Below are positions 45,480 through 57,310 of a DNA stretch of 64,000 bases, one piece after another; the first letter of the stretch is position 1; each line of letters opens with the position of its first letter. The stretch lies in contig OY726574.1 in the NCBI GenBank assembly GCA_963383645.1, positions 61,074,894 to 61,138,893 of the forward strand. The letters are read 5' to 3'. Position numbers and translations under genes: made by a program. Under the pieces are notes generated by a model, which had not been told where the DNA came from, ran no database searches, and saw nothing but the letters and a program-made list of their open reading frames with translations. Source of the DNA: Muscardinus avellanarius. Its lineage: Eukaryota > Chordata > Mammalia > Rodentia > Gliridae.

Positions 45480-46410
45480 AATTGGTCAGGCCTGTGCCGA
45501 GTGTCCCGCCTGTTCCTCTGCCAACACGTTGCCCATTGTTTTCCAGTCCATTAAATATATAGGATGCTTCCCTGAATAACGCGCGTGGCAGGGGACGCGT
45601 GCAGACCGCGGCTTGGTTAATAATTGCTGGTGTGGAGCGCTCTCTCCCTCTGCTTTCTTTGCTTTAATTGGTTGAGTATTAATAAACTCATGGTTTGTTT
45701 CAAGGGCACAGCTAGGTTTTAATGGTCTTAACAGAAATTTCAGGCAAAAAGCTAAAGAATTAACATAATAAATAATTATCGCTTGCGGGGCTTTATGTTG
45801 TTAAGATAATAAAATGTTAAAAAGCAAGCCACTTGAGCAGAAAGTAATTGCCCTGACAAGTGTCACACGGCGGCGCTCACAATGCGAAGCCCTTCCCTCC
45901 GTCAGTGAGGTCTGCGGCCCACAAAAAAACGCTTTCTCACATTATGGAAATGTACTTTTCCTATCAACAGAGTAGAATGGAACTCCAGGCTTCTAATTAA
46001 TCTTGGCTGACGTTTGATTTCCAGCCCAAGTTAAAGGCAGGAGGTGGCGGGGCCTCCCCCGCCCCGCGCACATGACCACGGGCAAATCTCTCCATTAATG
46101 TCACATTGCATCTGGGGGTCTCATGGCGGCTGCCACATGTCAGTCATTAATGCATCAGCAATCACTTACGTCCACTTTCTACCCGCTGCTTCCCAGCTTG
46201 AGGAACGGAACCGCAGACATTTTACTTTGCTAGCCGTTAACCTTGAACCTCTAGATTAATGACATAAGGAGCTTACGCAGATATAATGCTTTGCAGATTT
46301 TAACTTGCGGCTTCCGACCCAGCCTATCTCGGATCTCAAGTCGCTTTCTGAGCAAGGCCGTACATCTTCTCTAGTTTAGACGGGAGACCACTAAGATGCT
46401 GAAAACGTAA
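45480..46410. promoter_or_regulatory. Candidate conserved noncoding enhancer in intron 1
   Basis: About 930 bp without recognised repeats, rich in TAAT/ATTA homeodomain cores (for example TTAATAATTG, TCTAATTAATC, CATTAATGCATC), with interspersed CpGs and GC-rich patches. The look is typical of deeply conserved developmental enhancers, but conservation was not tested. Confidence 0.4.
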
Positions 46411-46419
46411 ATGGCTCCT

Positions 46420-46492
46420 CTGAGGTTTCATGGTAAATAAATGGGGGACCTGAGATTCGAACCCAGAACTTCTTACAGATTAAAATCCCCAG
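46420..46492 (-). mobile_element. MIR fragment
   Basis: GGTAAATAAATGGGGGACCT and GAGATTCGAACCCAGAAC match antisense MIR. Confidence 0.65.
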
Positions 46493-48424
46493 ACATTTTC
46501 CTAAGTGGGTTAGAAAGATTTTTGAGGATAGACTTGGGTAATTTTCTCACTCTCTCTCCTGTCTTTTTCTCCGGCCTAGTTCCTGGCGATGTTAGAGAGG
46601 CAGTAGGTATCTTTGATTGGCCAGAGTGGGAAAACAATTTCACATTTATAGAGGCAAAATGATGTCAGCTCCGTTTAACTTCTTTGAAGTGGGTCATGAA
46701 AGAACAAGAGCATCGCCAACATCAGGGCACAAGAGAGAGGCTTGTAGGCCAGTGCATGCTGTCTTCAGCTCCCTGGTAGACAGGCAGAGAGAAGTCTCGG
46801 AGTCTTTGAAGGAGAAAGAAAGGGTTGTGTGGTTGCTGCTCTGAGATTTCCGTCCAGGGTCCTGTGGAATGACCGATGTTCTCGTTAACGTTTTCATGGT
46901 TAACATGGCAGCAGACTGTGTGTGGCTTCTTTTTAGACTTGACTTCCATATTGAAAGAATAACCTGTAACAGCTCAGTAAAGCGACTTGGTGGGAACAGA
47001 GATGATCTGTAGCTGATTTAATGATCCACACAGGCCTACCCAGCAGGGTGAAAGTTGGCTGGTTTCTCGAATGTTTTCCCTCCAAGTGAGCATCCTTGCA
47101 TTGAGTCTGGACATTTGGGGCTGTAGAAGCCAGTGATGCTGCCCTGTGGAGTTCTAGGTCTTTCCAGCTAAGGATCACCGGAAGCTGCCTGGGCTCCTCG
47201 CGTGGTTGGCCGTTAAGTGATGCCGCCAGGTAGGATGCGGGTGAGAGCCAGCTGTCCTGCTAGGCGCAGGCAGGGCTTGGTGGAGATCCCGGAGTAATAG
47301 TAATAGTAATAAATTCTCAGAGGAGAGGATCCCCCATTTGTCTCCTTGATAAAGAATAGGAGAATGAATATTTAATGTTAGAATGTCAAGTGGGACTACT
47401 TTACTATTTTAAAGAATTAGAGGGGAAAAAATTAACAAAGGCAAGACTTAAAGATATTGAAATGGAGACCCAAAGGTGAACTGAGCATTTTGAAATGTAA
47501 TACATTATTTTCAGGTTCATTTCCTCCCTTTATCGTACTGTATTTTTATATGTTTCTGGTTGCAAACTTTCCTGCTGTCTCTATATAGCCCCAAATTGGG
47601 AATAAACATTCTAACTCAGTATGTGAGGCAGGCAAATTGTAAAACAAAACAAAACAAAGAACAGTTGATGACAAAGATTGCTCGGTACAGGTCGTTTTCT
47701 ATTTTTAGGGAGGGTCGTAATTTCTCTCTCATATTTTGGGGGCCACACTAGTTTATTCCATTCCTTCGGCCAGTTGGGGAGGAGAGAGTTGTGTGAAGGT
47801 TGTCTGGACACACCCTGCCGTGGTAAGGAGCCCTAGGAGGTCAGAAGTCAACTGTGATCCATCCTGCGGGGCGCTCAGGCAGGTGTGTGGTAGGAGTTCC
47901 GTAGCAGTGTCACCACTGCGCCCACATTTTAATATGGTTTCCATTCATGATGGATGAAAATCTTCCCTTGTTTTGCAGCCTCGTTTCCATCCATAAGATA
48001 CAGGAAGCCAGTTGAGACCATAGTTTCTGGGGCTGCAGACATACTCTTTGTAGACTCTTGGTAAATGCTAATGTTTTTATACACCTTCCCTTTAGGCTGG
48101 ACTTGTTTCCAAAACCTGGGTATCATGCTAAATGTTACATTGTGCCGTGGCTAACATCTGTGTACACACACATCATTATTTTGCACATATATGATTACTT
48201 ATGTAGGGTATATCGCCATAAGCTTTTTTTTTCTTCAAAAATAGGGTTTACCCCTCAAGAAGAGCACAGACTTTAATCGAGGTACATGAATAAGAATGCC
48301 ATACAAATAGAATATATACCTTAACACAAGAAAACAAGAATGGAATATTTGATATTACATAAAATATACACGTGATTCAGTCAAGTGGTCCCTCCAACCA
48401 AATACTTACTTTTTACGTGATTTA

Positions 48425-48632
48425 AGGGTTGAACATCCCTAATGGAAAATACCAATTCTTTAGAACCCAGCTCACTTTGAAGCCTGTATTGGTGCTCAAA
48501 GAGTTCTAGTTTTTTCAGATCAGGGACACTCAACTGTTAAGTCGGTATCAGCATTCTAAAATCCAAGAAACTGAAATCTGAAACATTTCTGGTGTTAGAC
48601 ATTTCTGATAAGGATGCCCAGCCAGTGGTGAA
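48425..48632. mobile_element. Tigger-like MITE relic, rearranged
   Basis: GGTTGAACATCCCTAAT at the start and GGACACTCAACTGT inside, with an extra GAAATCTGAAACATTTCTGG block. Same family as 36131-36483. Confidence 0.55.
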
Positions 48633-48904
48633 TTTTACACAAACTGCCCTCCAGAAAAGTTGTACTTGTTTACATTCAGACCTTAAGGCACACCAGAAAT
48701 ATTTCAATTTTCCCAGTTTTTTTTCACAAAAAAAGGTTTTCTTTGGAAATATATTGAAAAAAATGACCATTAAGGTTTTTTGTCATTTGTGTCTGTTTAC
48801 TGGCTTGTCCTGTGTGTGTTTTCCTCCCATTACTGGAGTCACCATCTTACTCATCATTTTGTGTTAAGACTAGGAAAGTCACTATATCCTTCCTCCCTTT
48901 TGAA
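48633..48904. other. Unassigned intron
   Basis: No feature seen. Confidence 0.4.
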
Positions 48905-49245
48905 TTCCTTTTTTAATTTTTTCTTTCCTCTTTCATACTTTCATTAGTGCATTGTAAATTTACACTGTAGCGAGGTATAGAGAGATAGGAATCGTTGACG
49001 GTCCCGTGTATGGGCGTCGCATTATAGGAACATTAGCTGCACTTTCCCTCCATCCCGGCTCCCCTCTGTCGCTCCCTTGGACTCCCCACGCCCTTCTCTG
49101 AGATATTTTGTTGTTGAGTTTCTCGTTAGCTTCCACTAGGAAAGAAAACAACTCTTCTCTTCTGGAGACCAATCTCACTTAACACAGTGTTCTCCAGTCC
49201 CATCCATCTTCCTGCACATAACATAATTGTATTCCTTTGTTTTAC
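48905..49245 (-). mobile_element. L1 3' end relic
   Basis: Antisense L1: TTAGTGCATTGTAAATTTAC, C-rich tract, then CTCACTTAACACAGTGTTCT CCAG from the ORF2 end. Confidence 0.6.
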
Positions 49246-49520
49246 TTCCCTTAAAAATTGTATTCGTTTTGTTTTTTATTTTTGAAATGTGTATTGGTGC
49301 GTTACCATCGCACATCCTCATGGGGTTCCGATGGATAGAGACATACACGCGCAGCGCTTGGGCTTCCCGTGCCCTCCCTGCCCCTCCCCCTCATACCTGC
49401 TACTGAGATGGCATTAGTGACCTCATACAGATGCGCACTTAACTCCAGGGCCAGGCTTCCCCTATTGATCCTCTCTCCTCCCAGCGCCACCGCCCTCTGG
49501 ACTTCCTCCATCACCCCACT
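49246..49520 (-). mobile_element. Second L1-like 3' end relic
   Basis: Antisense: TGTATTGGTGCGTTACCATC, CATACACGCG, then a CCCTCCCTGCCCCTCCCC tract, in the same order as other L1 3' ends here. Confidence 0.5.
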
Positions 49521-49997
49521 GGGATTTCTCTTCAGGAGTCAAGAGACTTCAAATAATGGAGGTGAAATTTTTTTCTCCTCTCCAAAGTATTTTCTTTACT
49601 TTGCTGGAAGCATTTCTCTTTAATGCCTAGCATGTGTGTAACCAGGAGATGCTTAGCTGCTCCTGTGTGTGGTCCAGGGAGGGGCTGCTGCTTCTGTGAT
49701 GAGCAGCAGAGGCTTGAGCCGTGATGGAGAGGTGAGACGTGTGGGAAGGAAACTGCGGTCTGGACACTCATCATTTCTTCCCCATCCCATTAATGTTGTA
49801 ACCGGAAGTCATCCTTTCCCCAATTGGGCAATTACTGTTGCACTGTAACCAAAGCTTTTACTGTCTTTTGCATATGAATTTCTGTACTTTAAGGGGGAAA
49901 TATGGTTGGGATGAAATTAAACACAAGCTGCTCAGTGGCTTAGCCACTGTCACAAGTGGTGATCAGCTGTATCTTTAAATAAAAATGTCCCTGTTTA
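49521..49997. other. Unassigned intron
   Basis: No feature seen. Confidence 0.4.
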
Positions 49998-50700
49998 TAG
50001 GGGCACAGTCGCACATGCCTAAAATCTCAGAAGTATTTGGGAGGCTGAAATGAGGATCACAGGTTTGATGGCACCCTCAGCATCTTAGTGAAGCCCTCAG
50101 CAACTAAGATCCTATTTCAAAATAAGACATTTTTTTTTTTTTTTTTTTTTTGCCAAGGGGGTGGTGGTGGTGCATGCTTGTAATACCAGCATTTGGGAGG
50201 CTAAGACAGGAGGATCACGGTTCGAGGACAGCCTCAGCTGCTTAGTGAGGCCCTTTGTGACTCAATGAGACCCTGTTTCAAAATTAAAAAAAAAAAATTG
50301 CCAGGTGTGGTAGCACATGCTTGTAATCCCCGCTCTTGGGAGGCGGAGACAGGAGGATCACGCAGGTTTGAAGCCAGTCTCGCTGGCTTAAGAGACCCTG
50401 TTTCCAAATAAAAATATAAAATAGGTCTGGGAGTGTAGTCCAGAAGTAGAAGGGCTTCCAGGAACCCCAGTGCCACCATAAATAAATAATAAAAAATAAA
50501 AAAATAAAAAATAAAAAAATAGGGCTGGGATGTAGCTGGAAGGTAGAATGTCTCTGGGTTCCATCCCCAGTACCACAAAAAAAAAAAAAAAAAAAAAACA
50601 AGCAAAAAAAAAAAGACATTTTTTAAAAGGGGGTAGGGCTGGGTGTTGCTTGGATATAGAATGTCTCTAGGTTCAATCCCCAGTATAACAACAACAACAA
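49998..50700 (+). mobile_element. Triple-nested SINE
   Basis: Order along the + strand is: outer B1 (49998-50133), T-tract, middle A-type B1 (50154-50298), inner complete B-type SINE (50299-50518), middle ID (50519-50612), outer ID (50625-50700). AAGACATTTTTT occurs at 50124 and 50613, bracketing the middle insertion. Confidence 0.9.
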
Positions 50701-51117
50701 AAATCACTGTTTTTTGTACTGTTCCCTGCCCCTCCCACACCTGCCCACTTAGCTGCCCTGAGCTCTTAGGTCTCAGAAGGTGAGGAGAACCCAGGTGATT
50801 GTGGCTCTTCTGCATGGTACCCTAGGGAACACAAGTATCCACTGATAGCCTGTGTTACAGGTTTTGTGTAACGTGCTAGTCTAGACGATGTATACAATAG
50901 ACTTCCTGCAAAGGTTTGGCCAAACCATACTATTTAACAGAGAAATGAGTACTTGCAAAGAGAGAGAAAAAGAAAAAATGTAACTGATAGGTAAGAGGAT
51001 GCTTCCAGGAACTGTCAGATAGGGGAGGCTCCAGGTCACATTGTGGGAACACTTGGAGATACCTCATCTAAGCACTAATGAGCAGAGACATGCTCCGGAT
51101 CTGGGATTGTGCGTTTT
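50701..51117. other. Unassigned intron
   Basis: No feature seen. Confidence 0.4.
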
Positions 51118-51128
51118 AAAAACGCACC

Positions 51129-51371
51129 TTAGTGGGCGTGGTGGCGCACGCTTGTAATCTCAGCATTCTGGAGGCTGAGACCAGAGGATCGCGGTTCACG
51201 AACAGCCTCAGCTACTTAGTGAGGCCCTCTGCAACTCAGTGAGACCCTGTTTCAAAATAAAGAATAAAAAAAAATAGGGCAGGGGGTGTAGCTCAGAGGT
51301 TGGATAGCCCTGGGTTCAATCCCCAGACCCGACAATAAAACAAACAAGCAAACAAACAAACAACAACAACA
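51129..51371 (+). mobile_element. Young-looking B1-ID SINE, A-type
   Basis: Exact 11-bp duplications AAAAACGCACC at 51118-51128 and 51372-51382. CAA/CAAA-rich tail. Confidence 0.96.
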
Positions 51372-51382
51372 AAAAACGCACC

Positions 51383-52140
51383 ACAACTCCTGAAGTGGGA
51401 TGGTTTGCCTTTCCATAAGTGGCTTGGGTAGAAAGAGGTGTTTTAAATTAGTGAAATGTGTTAGTTATAGTTTTAGATCAGATTCTTGAATAAAACAAAG
51501 ACCTATGTTTTGAGTAAAATTCTTTTAAAGACTACAACAGAAGGAATTTCTTTTATCATAATCCACATTTGTATCTCTGGATAGTTCTTCTCTGGCGCTC
51601 AGAATTACTGAGCAAATCTTTGGTTTCTCAAAACTTACAATGTTTATTGGCAACAGCCAATTATCTTTTAGTAAACAGTATGTCTCCGAATTATGATCCC
51701 ATGTTTATATGACTAAAATCTGAGTTAAGTGCTTGTGACTGACTGTTTTTGAAATCATACATTCTGTCAGAGGACTGAACACAAAACATAATTCTGAAGT
51801 TGTGTTTGGTGTTCATTACACTCTCGTCATTCAGCACCCGTTTATTGATTGCCCTTCTGCTCCACGCTCAGCTCAGACCTCAGTTCTTTGGAGATGGGGG
51901 AGGGGACAGGAGTCAGGTACTTGGAGAAAATTTTCCAGAAGTAAATGACATTGTCTTTAAAACAGTGCTAATCTGATGTGTGTTTGTAACAGAGTTTCCA
52001 ACCAGAGGGGGAACTTTGCTGTAGTAATGGTATTGTTGATGTCAGCATTTTTCTTGGGAGAAATGTGTTTTTTTTTTTTTTTTTTGCTTATTCAACTTTT
52101 AACTCATATTTTTTTTCAGCTAAACATTACTGTTATCATA
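51383..52140. other. Unassigned intron
   Basis: AT-rich; T18 tract at 52068-52085. No gene. Confidence 0.45.
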
Positions 52141-52143
52141 ATT

Positions 52144-52186
<43 letters not shown>

Positions 52187-52382
52187 TTTTTGGTGGTACT
52201 GGGGGTGGAACCCAGAGGCTTTCTACCTCCGGGCTATACTCCCAGACCTATTTTATATTTTATTTGGAAACAGGGTCTCAATACGTTGCTGAGAGCCTCA
52301 CTACGTAGCTGAGGCTGGCTTTGATCCTCCTGTCTCAGGCTCCCAAGCGCGGGGATTACAAGCGTGCACCACCATGCCTGGC
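52141..52382 (-). mobile_element. B1-ID SINE with (TTTA)n tail, mixed diagnostics
   Basis: (TTTA)n at 52141-52189. The ID reads like the B-type (ttctacctccgggctatact) but the middle carries A-type CACTACGTAGCTGAGGCTGG. ATCATAAT flanks it. Confidence 0.9.
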
Positions 52383-52833
52383 TATCATAATATTTTTTTA
52401 AACAGACTCTTTGGTCTGAAAATTCAGTTTCTATTTTTTTTTTTAAACAACACAGAGTAAGCAAGCAGCTGTGTGTCCCCTGCCACAGTAGCTAATTTAT
52501 GATGATTTATATCTACTTAGCAGTAAAGTCTCATTTTTAAAGGATATAACTTTGAACCCCACTAGTGTTAAAGCGTTAATACCAAGTAAAGATATTCTAT
52601 CTCATTTTATTTTTTGCTATTTCCAAATACACTGTGGCCTTCTGTGGCATGAGAAGTCTATTAGTATTTAGACTTTCTTGGTGTCAGCCTGAGCAGAGGT
52701 GTTTAACCTAGCACTCTCTGAGAAAAAGTAACTTCTTAGTCATTGGAAGTAGGCTATTGTTAAGAGCTTTATTTAAAAGAAAGTGGGACTTTGATGTCTT
52801 TGTTTTGTTGTTGTTGTTTTGTGTTTGTTTTAT
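52383..52833. other. Unassigned intron
   Basis: No feature seen. Confidence 0.4.
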
Positions 52834-52897
52834 ACTGGGGATGGAACCCAAGGGCATTCTACCTCTGAGCCCCAGCCCCAGCCCTACTTTTTAGTAT

Positions 52898-52940
<43 letters not shown>

Positions 52941-53250
52941 TTTTGGTGGTACTGGGGTTCCTGGAAGCCCTTCTACCTCCAGGCTACACTCCCAGACCTA
53001 CTTTTTATATTTTTATTTGGAAACAGGGTCTCTTAAGCCAGCGTGGCTGGCTTCGAACCTGTGTGATCCTCCTGTCTCCTCCTCCCAAGCACGGGATTAC
53101 AAGTGTGCACCACCACGCCCGGATAGTCTTTATTTTGAAACAAGTTCTCACTGAGTTGCAAAGAGCCTCACTAAGTAGCTGAGGCTTTCTGCGAAATGCA
53201 ATCCTCCTGTCAGCCTCCCAAATGCTGGGATTACAAGTGTGGGCTAGAAC
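52834..53250 (-). mobile_element. Nested SINEs: A-type host with B-type guest (52895-53124)
   Basis: The host ID is followed by (TTTA)n and a complete antisense B-type copy. The host B1 then resumes at TAGTCTTTATTTTGAAACAA. TAGTATTT/TAGTCTTT mark the site. Confidence 0.92.
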
Positions 53251-53525
53251 ACTAGCTGACTTTGATGTCTTGATTAGAAAAAAAAAAAAGTTCTACTCAC
53301 CATACTTTGTATTTTGAGATATAGCAAAAATATTTACAGAGCAGTTTTCAAGCTGGAAATAAAAAATGTCTCACTGCCCAGATGGTTGAGTTCATAATTA
53401 ACAGCTGAAGTGCTGAAGTTAGAAAGTGGATTATACTAAGAGAATTAATGCAGGTCTAAATAGTCTCCAACAAGCCTTTGGCATGCCTATACAATTGCCA
53501 GATCAGCGAGTGGCATGACCTGAAG
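53251..53525. other. Unassigned intron
   Basis: No feature seen. Confidence 0.4.
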
Positions 53526-53698
53526 CCGGCTGCCATGGCACACACCTGTAATCCCAGTACTTGGGGAGGCGGAGACAGAAGGCTAACACTAAGTTACTGA
53601 TGGTCTTGCTAAATTACTCAGGCTGGTCTTGAACCTGTAACCTTACTGTCTCAGCCTCCCAAGTACTGGGATCACGGGTATGCACTACCAGGCCTGGC
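53526..53698. mobile_element. Head-to-head inverted pair of B1 fragments
   Basis: + strand B1 start 53526-53582 followed within a few bases by a minus-strand B1 53588-53698. Neither has an ID tail. Confidence 0.85.
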
Positions 53699-53997
53699 TG
53701 AGAATACCTTCTGCCTCCCCGAATTCGGGAATTGGTTTTGAATCCTTCTGGAGCGTTCACTTGGACCCAAGTGAACGTTGGCCTTGGGTCCCAGCCCTTG
53801 AGCCCCTGCAGCGCCTTTGCCTGTCTGGCTTCTGCTCTTCCCGAGCTGGGGGGCACCTGCAGGATCTGAAAGTGGCAGCTGTTTTCCACCACTGACATTT
53901 TTCTTCAGTAGACACATAAGAAAAGCCAGGTGAAAATCGGCTGCCCCTTCTGGCCCTTGCAGTGGATCAGCCAAATCTCCTCAGTTATCTTTTTTTT

Positions 53998-54217
53998 TCC
54001 CCCCGGAGGGTTTGAGGATGGAACCCGGGGCCATTAGACCTCTGAGCCACATCCCCTGCCCTATTTTTTTTTTTTTTTTTTGTTCTTTATTCTGAAACTG
54101 ATTCTCACTGAGTTGCAAAGGGCCTCACTAAGTTGCTGAGGCTGTCCGTGAATCGCGATCCTCTTGTCTCAGCCTCCCAAATGCTGGGATTACAAGTGTG
54201 CGCCACCACGCCCGGCT
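53998..54217 (-). mobile_element. B1-ID SINE, A-type
   Basis: Antisense ID, T19 linker, A-type middle GTCCGTGAATCGCGATC. Confidence 0.92.
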
Positions 54218-54564
54218 TCTCCTTGGGTATCTTGAGGATTAGTTCCTTGGTTACTCTGCAGTTTCAGTCGAACGCAGTGAGCTGATGGGAATCGTGCTCC
54301 ACTGTTCTGATGTCGGATGGATCTCTGATCCATGAATGAATCCGCAGTGCATTCAGGTGCCTATTCAACGAGGGGAGGGGGTGCCACATCGCCAGTCCCC
54401 TCTAGGCAGATCCTCCTCTCTTACTTGGGCACAGAGGGAGAGATGATAGGGTAGGTGGTGTGTGCAGGTTCTGGGTCTCACCCAGGGACAGCGTTGGCAG
54501 AGGAAGACAGATAGGCAGAAGCAGTGGCTTGAAGCCAGGGACGCACGTGTGGGTATAAGCCAGA
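54218..54564. other. Unassigned intron
   Basis: No feature seen. Confidence 0.4.
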
Positions 54565-54737
54565 GACTTTGGAGCCCACCAACAGATGAATGGGTTAAAA
54601 ATTGTGTTCACACACAACGCTTTTCCGTTTTGAAAGAGGGTGTTAAAAAGTCTCTGCGGGTCTTGCTAAGTTTCTGAGGCTGGCCTCACCCATCTATAAT
54701 CCCAGTGTTTAGGAGGCTGAGACAGAAAGATCGCAGG
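54565..54737. mobile_element. Composite L1/SINE fragment with internal inversion
   Basis: Sense L1 ORF2-end piece (CCCACCAACAGATGAATGGG), an antisense SINE half ending GAGGCTGGCCTCA, then an inverted B1 half (CCAGTGTTTAGGAGGCTGAG). It corresponds to the unit at 57998-58200. Confidence 0.7.
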
Positions 54738-55352
54738 CTTTGCTGTGCAGAAGTTTTTAAATTTAATGCCATTCCCCGCATTAACTTGTATTTTAATTTC
54801 CTGAGCTTTTGGAGTCTTATTGAGGAAGTTTTTACCTCTACTTCTATGCTGGAGTGTTGATCCTATGCTCTCTTCTAGCAGTTTCAAAGTTTCTGGTCTA
54901 ATTTCTAGGTCTTTGAACCATCTTGAGTTGACTCTTGTACAGGGTGAGTGATTAGGGTTTAATCTCCTTTTTTTTAATGTATGGATAGCCGGTTTTCCCA
55001 GCACCATTTGTTGTCCTTTCTCCAGCATCTGTCTTGGGCTCCTTTACCAGGGATCAACTTGTTATAGAAAAGAGCTTTGGTTTTGAGTCTTTGGTTTTTT
55101 TTTTTTTTTTTTTTTATCTATGTGTCTGTTTTTGTGCAAATTCCATACTGTTTTTTTTTTTATTATTACTGTTGTCTTATAATTTGAAGTCAGGTATTGT
55201 GATGCCTTCAGCATGGTTCTTATTGCTAAGAATTATTTTTGCTATTCTGGGTCTTTCGTTTTTCCATATGAATTTTATAGCTGATTTCTCTAGGTCTGTG
55301 AAAAATGATGGTGATATTTTTGACAGGAATTGCATTGAAGGTGTAGATCAGT
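54738..55352 (-). mobile_element. L1 ORF2 segment, inverted 5' part of a twin-primed L1
   Basis: Antisense L1 landmarks in order: CTTTGCTGTGCAGAAG, GGTTTTCCCAGCACCATTTG, TTATAATTTGAAGTCAGGTA, CATATGAATTTTATAG, AATTGCATTGAAGGTGTAGA. Noncoding relic. Confidence 0.85.
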
Positions 55353-56226
55353 TTTGAAGAAATACAAATGGCCAACACAAATATGAAAAAAAAATGTTCA
55401 ACATCTTTAGCAATCAGGGAAATGTAAATGAAAGCTACACTGAGAATCTATCTCACTCCAGTTAGAATGGCAACCGTCAAGACACAAATAATAGGAAATT
55501 CTGCTGAAGGTGCAAGGAATAGGAACTCTGTTTCACAGCTGGTGGGACTGCCAAAGAACAGGTGCTGTGGAGATGAGTGTGGAGGTTCCTCAGAATTGGA
55601 ATCTCCATGTGACCCAGTGTTAGTATTACCGGGCATCCTTCTAAAGGAAACGAAGTCAGAATATTGTCATCGTTATCAATATTATCCATCGTTAATGAGG
55701 AGACTTGCATATCCTCGTTCAGAGCAGCACGATTTACAATCGTCAAAACTATGGAGCCAGCCTGGGTGTCCAGCGGCAGATGAGTGGATCATACAACTTT
55801 GGTGTGTACACACAATGGAATTTTACTCAGCCATGAAGAACAAAATCACACCATTTGTAGGAAAATGGATGGAACTCAAATATTATGCTAAGCAAAGTAT
55901 AGCCAGTCTCAAAAAATGAGTAGATGTATGTTTTATATGTGGAAGCTAGAGAGGTGTTTGGGAATAAGGGAAATATCAGATAGATGAGATTTCAGGGGGA
56001 TCGGGGAAGGGAGGAGGATGAAGTCATAGGGAATACAGTGCTTGGAATAATGCTCTGAATGTATACAAAATTACCAACTCCAATCTCAAAGATGGGTGGA
56101 GGATGTTGGGGAACCCAGTGAGGAGAGAATCAGGGGTACAGTGGTTGTAGTTTTCCGATGCTCTGTATCCCAATATGATGTAAAATTACAAAGTCCCAAA
56201 GGAAAAAAAATAAACATTTATATAAA
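55353..56226 (+). mobile_element. L1 3' end: ORF2 C-terminal remnant and 3' UTR
   Basis: Sense L1 landmarks: ACAAATGGCCAACACAAATA, CTCACTCCAGTTAGAATGGC, CACACAATGGAATTTTACTC, AAAATGGATGGAACTC. One frame is open for 163 codons (55428-55919) and ends in the L1 C-terminal type MEFYSAMKNKITPFVGKWM. No complete protein is possible: the 5' part is inverted and truncated. Confidence 0.88.
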
Positions 56227-56689
56227 AGTAAAATTAAACATGTCTCTGCACATGTACAGAGACGCACACGCCGTCCTGAGGAAGGAGTGGCCTGCAAGTG
56301 GCTGTGGGTGGCTGGACTTCTCTGGATAATAGCTTCAAACTGGAGAGCCAGGCAGCCGCCACCCCTCACTCCCTGGACGCTGGTGATCTGGGGACCCTTG
56401 GGGCGTCTCGCTGTGGATGCTCCCAGGATCTGTTGCCCAGGGCAGGACCTGACACCGATTCTGTCTTTAGTTCGTGGCAGGTCACAGGCATGTCGCTACG
56501 AGTGTTCCTTCATTAAACGTCCTGTGCCCACCAGCCCTCAGAGGAGATGCCTCTGTGAGCACAGCTCAGGCCTGGAGCTCCAGGACTGGAAATGTGAGCA
56601 TTTTTGCTGTAGAAACTATCACTACAGACGGTCCCAGTTTCCCATCTTTGCTCAGTGCAATTGAAAAGGACTGTCAGTGTATCCTTGGG
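56227..56689. other. Unassigned intron
   Basis: No feature seen. Confidence 0.4.
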
Positions 56690-56905
56690 AGAGCCGGCGT
56701 GGTGGCGCACACTTGTAATTCCAGCATTTGGGAGGCTGAGACCGGAGGATCGCACTTCCCAGATGGCCTCAGCTACTTAGCAAGGCCCTTTGTAACTCAG
56801 TGAGACCCTGTTTCAAAATAAAAAGACTAAAAACTAGGGCTGGGGATATAGTTCGGACGTAGAATGCCCCTGGATTCCATTCTCAGTACCACACACATAC
56901 ATACA
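56690..56905 (+). mobile_element. B1-ID SINE, A-type
   Basis: Complete, with a CACACATACATAC tail. Confidence 0.93.
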
Positions 56906-56906
56906 A

Positions 56907-57074
56907 AAAGTCCTTGGGAGGCTGAGACAGGAGGATTACAGAGTTGAGTCCAGCCTCAGCAACTTAGCGAGACCCTTGGAAATTTAATGAGACCCTGTTT
57001 CAAAATTTTCCAAAAAGGGGGGCATTGGGGTATAGCTCAGAGATAGATATCCTCCAGGTTCAATTCCTGTTAAA
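56907..57074 (+). mobile_element. 5'-truncated B1-ID SINE
   Basis: Starts at CTTGGGAGGCTGAGACAGG in tandem with the preceding copy. Confidence 0.88.
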
Positions 57075-57189
57075 ACTTTTTATTTTCCTCAGTTGTGCCG
57101 AATTGTCTCCCCTGAACAAGTCTCCTGTGTGAGGGAGGTGGCCTAGAGCCCTCATCCACCAGGGCTTCTGAGTGCCAAGCTGGTTTCAC

Positions 57190-57310
57190 TTTATATTTTA
57201 GGTCGCTCACTATGTTGCCCAGAGTAGCGTGAAACTCCTGGCCTCAGGCGATCCTCCTGCCTCTGCCTCCCAAGTACCTGGGGTTATGCATGGACACAGG
57301 CTGCTGCACC
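57190..57310 (-). mobile_element. Old 7SL-derived monomer (proto-B1-like)
   Basis: Antisense CACTATGTTGCCCAGAGTAG, CTCAGGCGATCCTCCTGCCT, CTGCCTCCCAAGTACCTGGG; no ID tail. Closer to primitive B1/FLAM than to the other SINEs here. Confidence 0.7.

Larger units (their letters stand above)
45161..48424. other. SINE-free intron block
   Basis: 3.3 kb without SINEs. Contains the candidate enhancer (45480-46410) and a MIR piece. The rest is unassigned. Confidence 0.5.

Noticed and set aside
55428..55919. 163-codon open frame
   Set aside because: It is the C-terminal end of an L1 ORF2 relic in a 5'-inverted element, not a host gene.
56690..57074. Dimeric SINE family
   Set aside because: The second unit is 5'-truncated and diverged differently; two independent insertions explain it better than a dimeric source.
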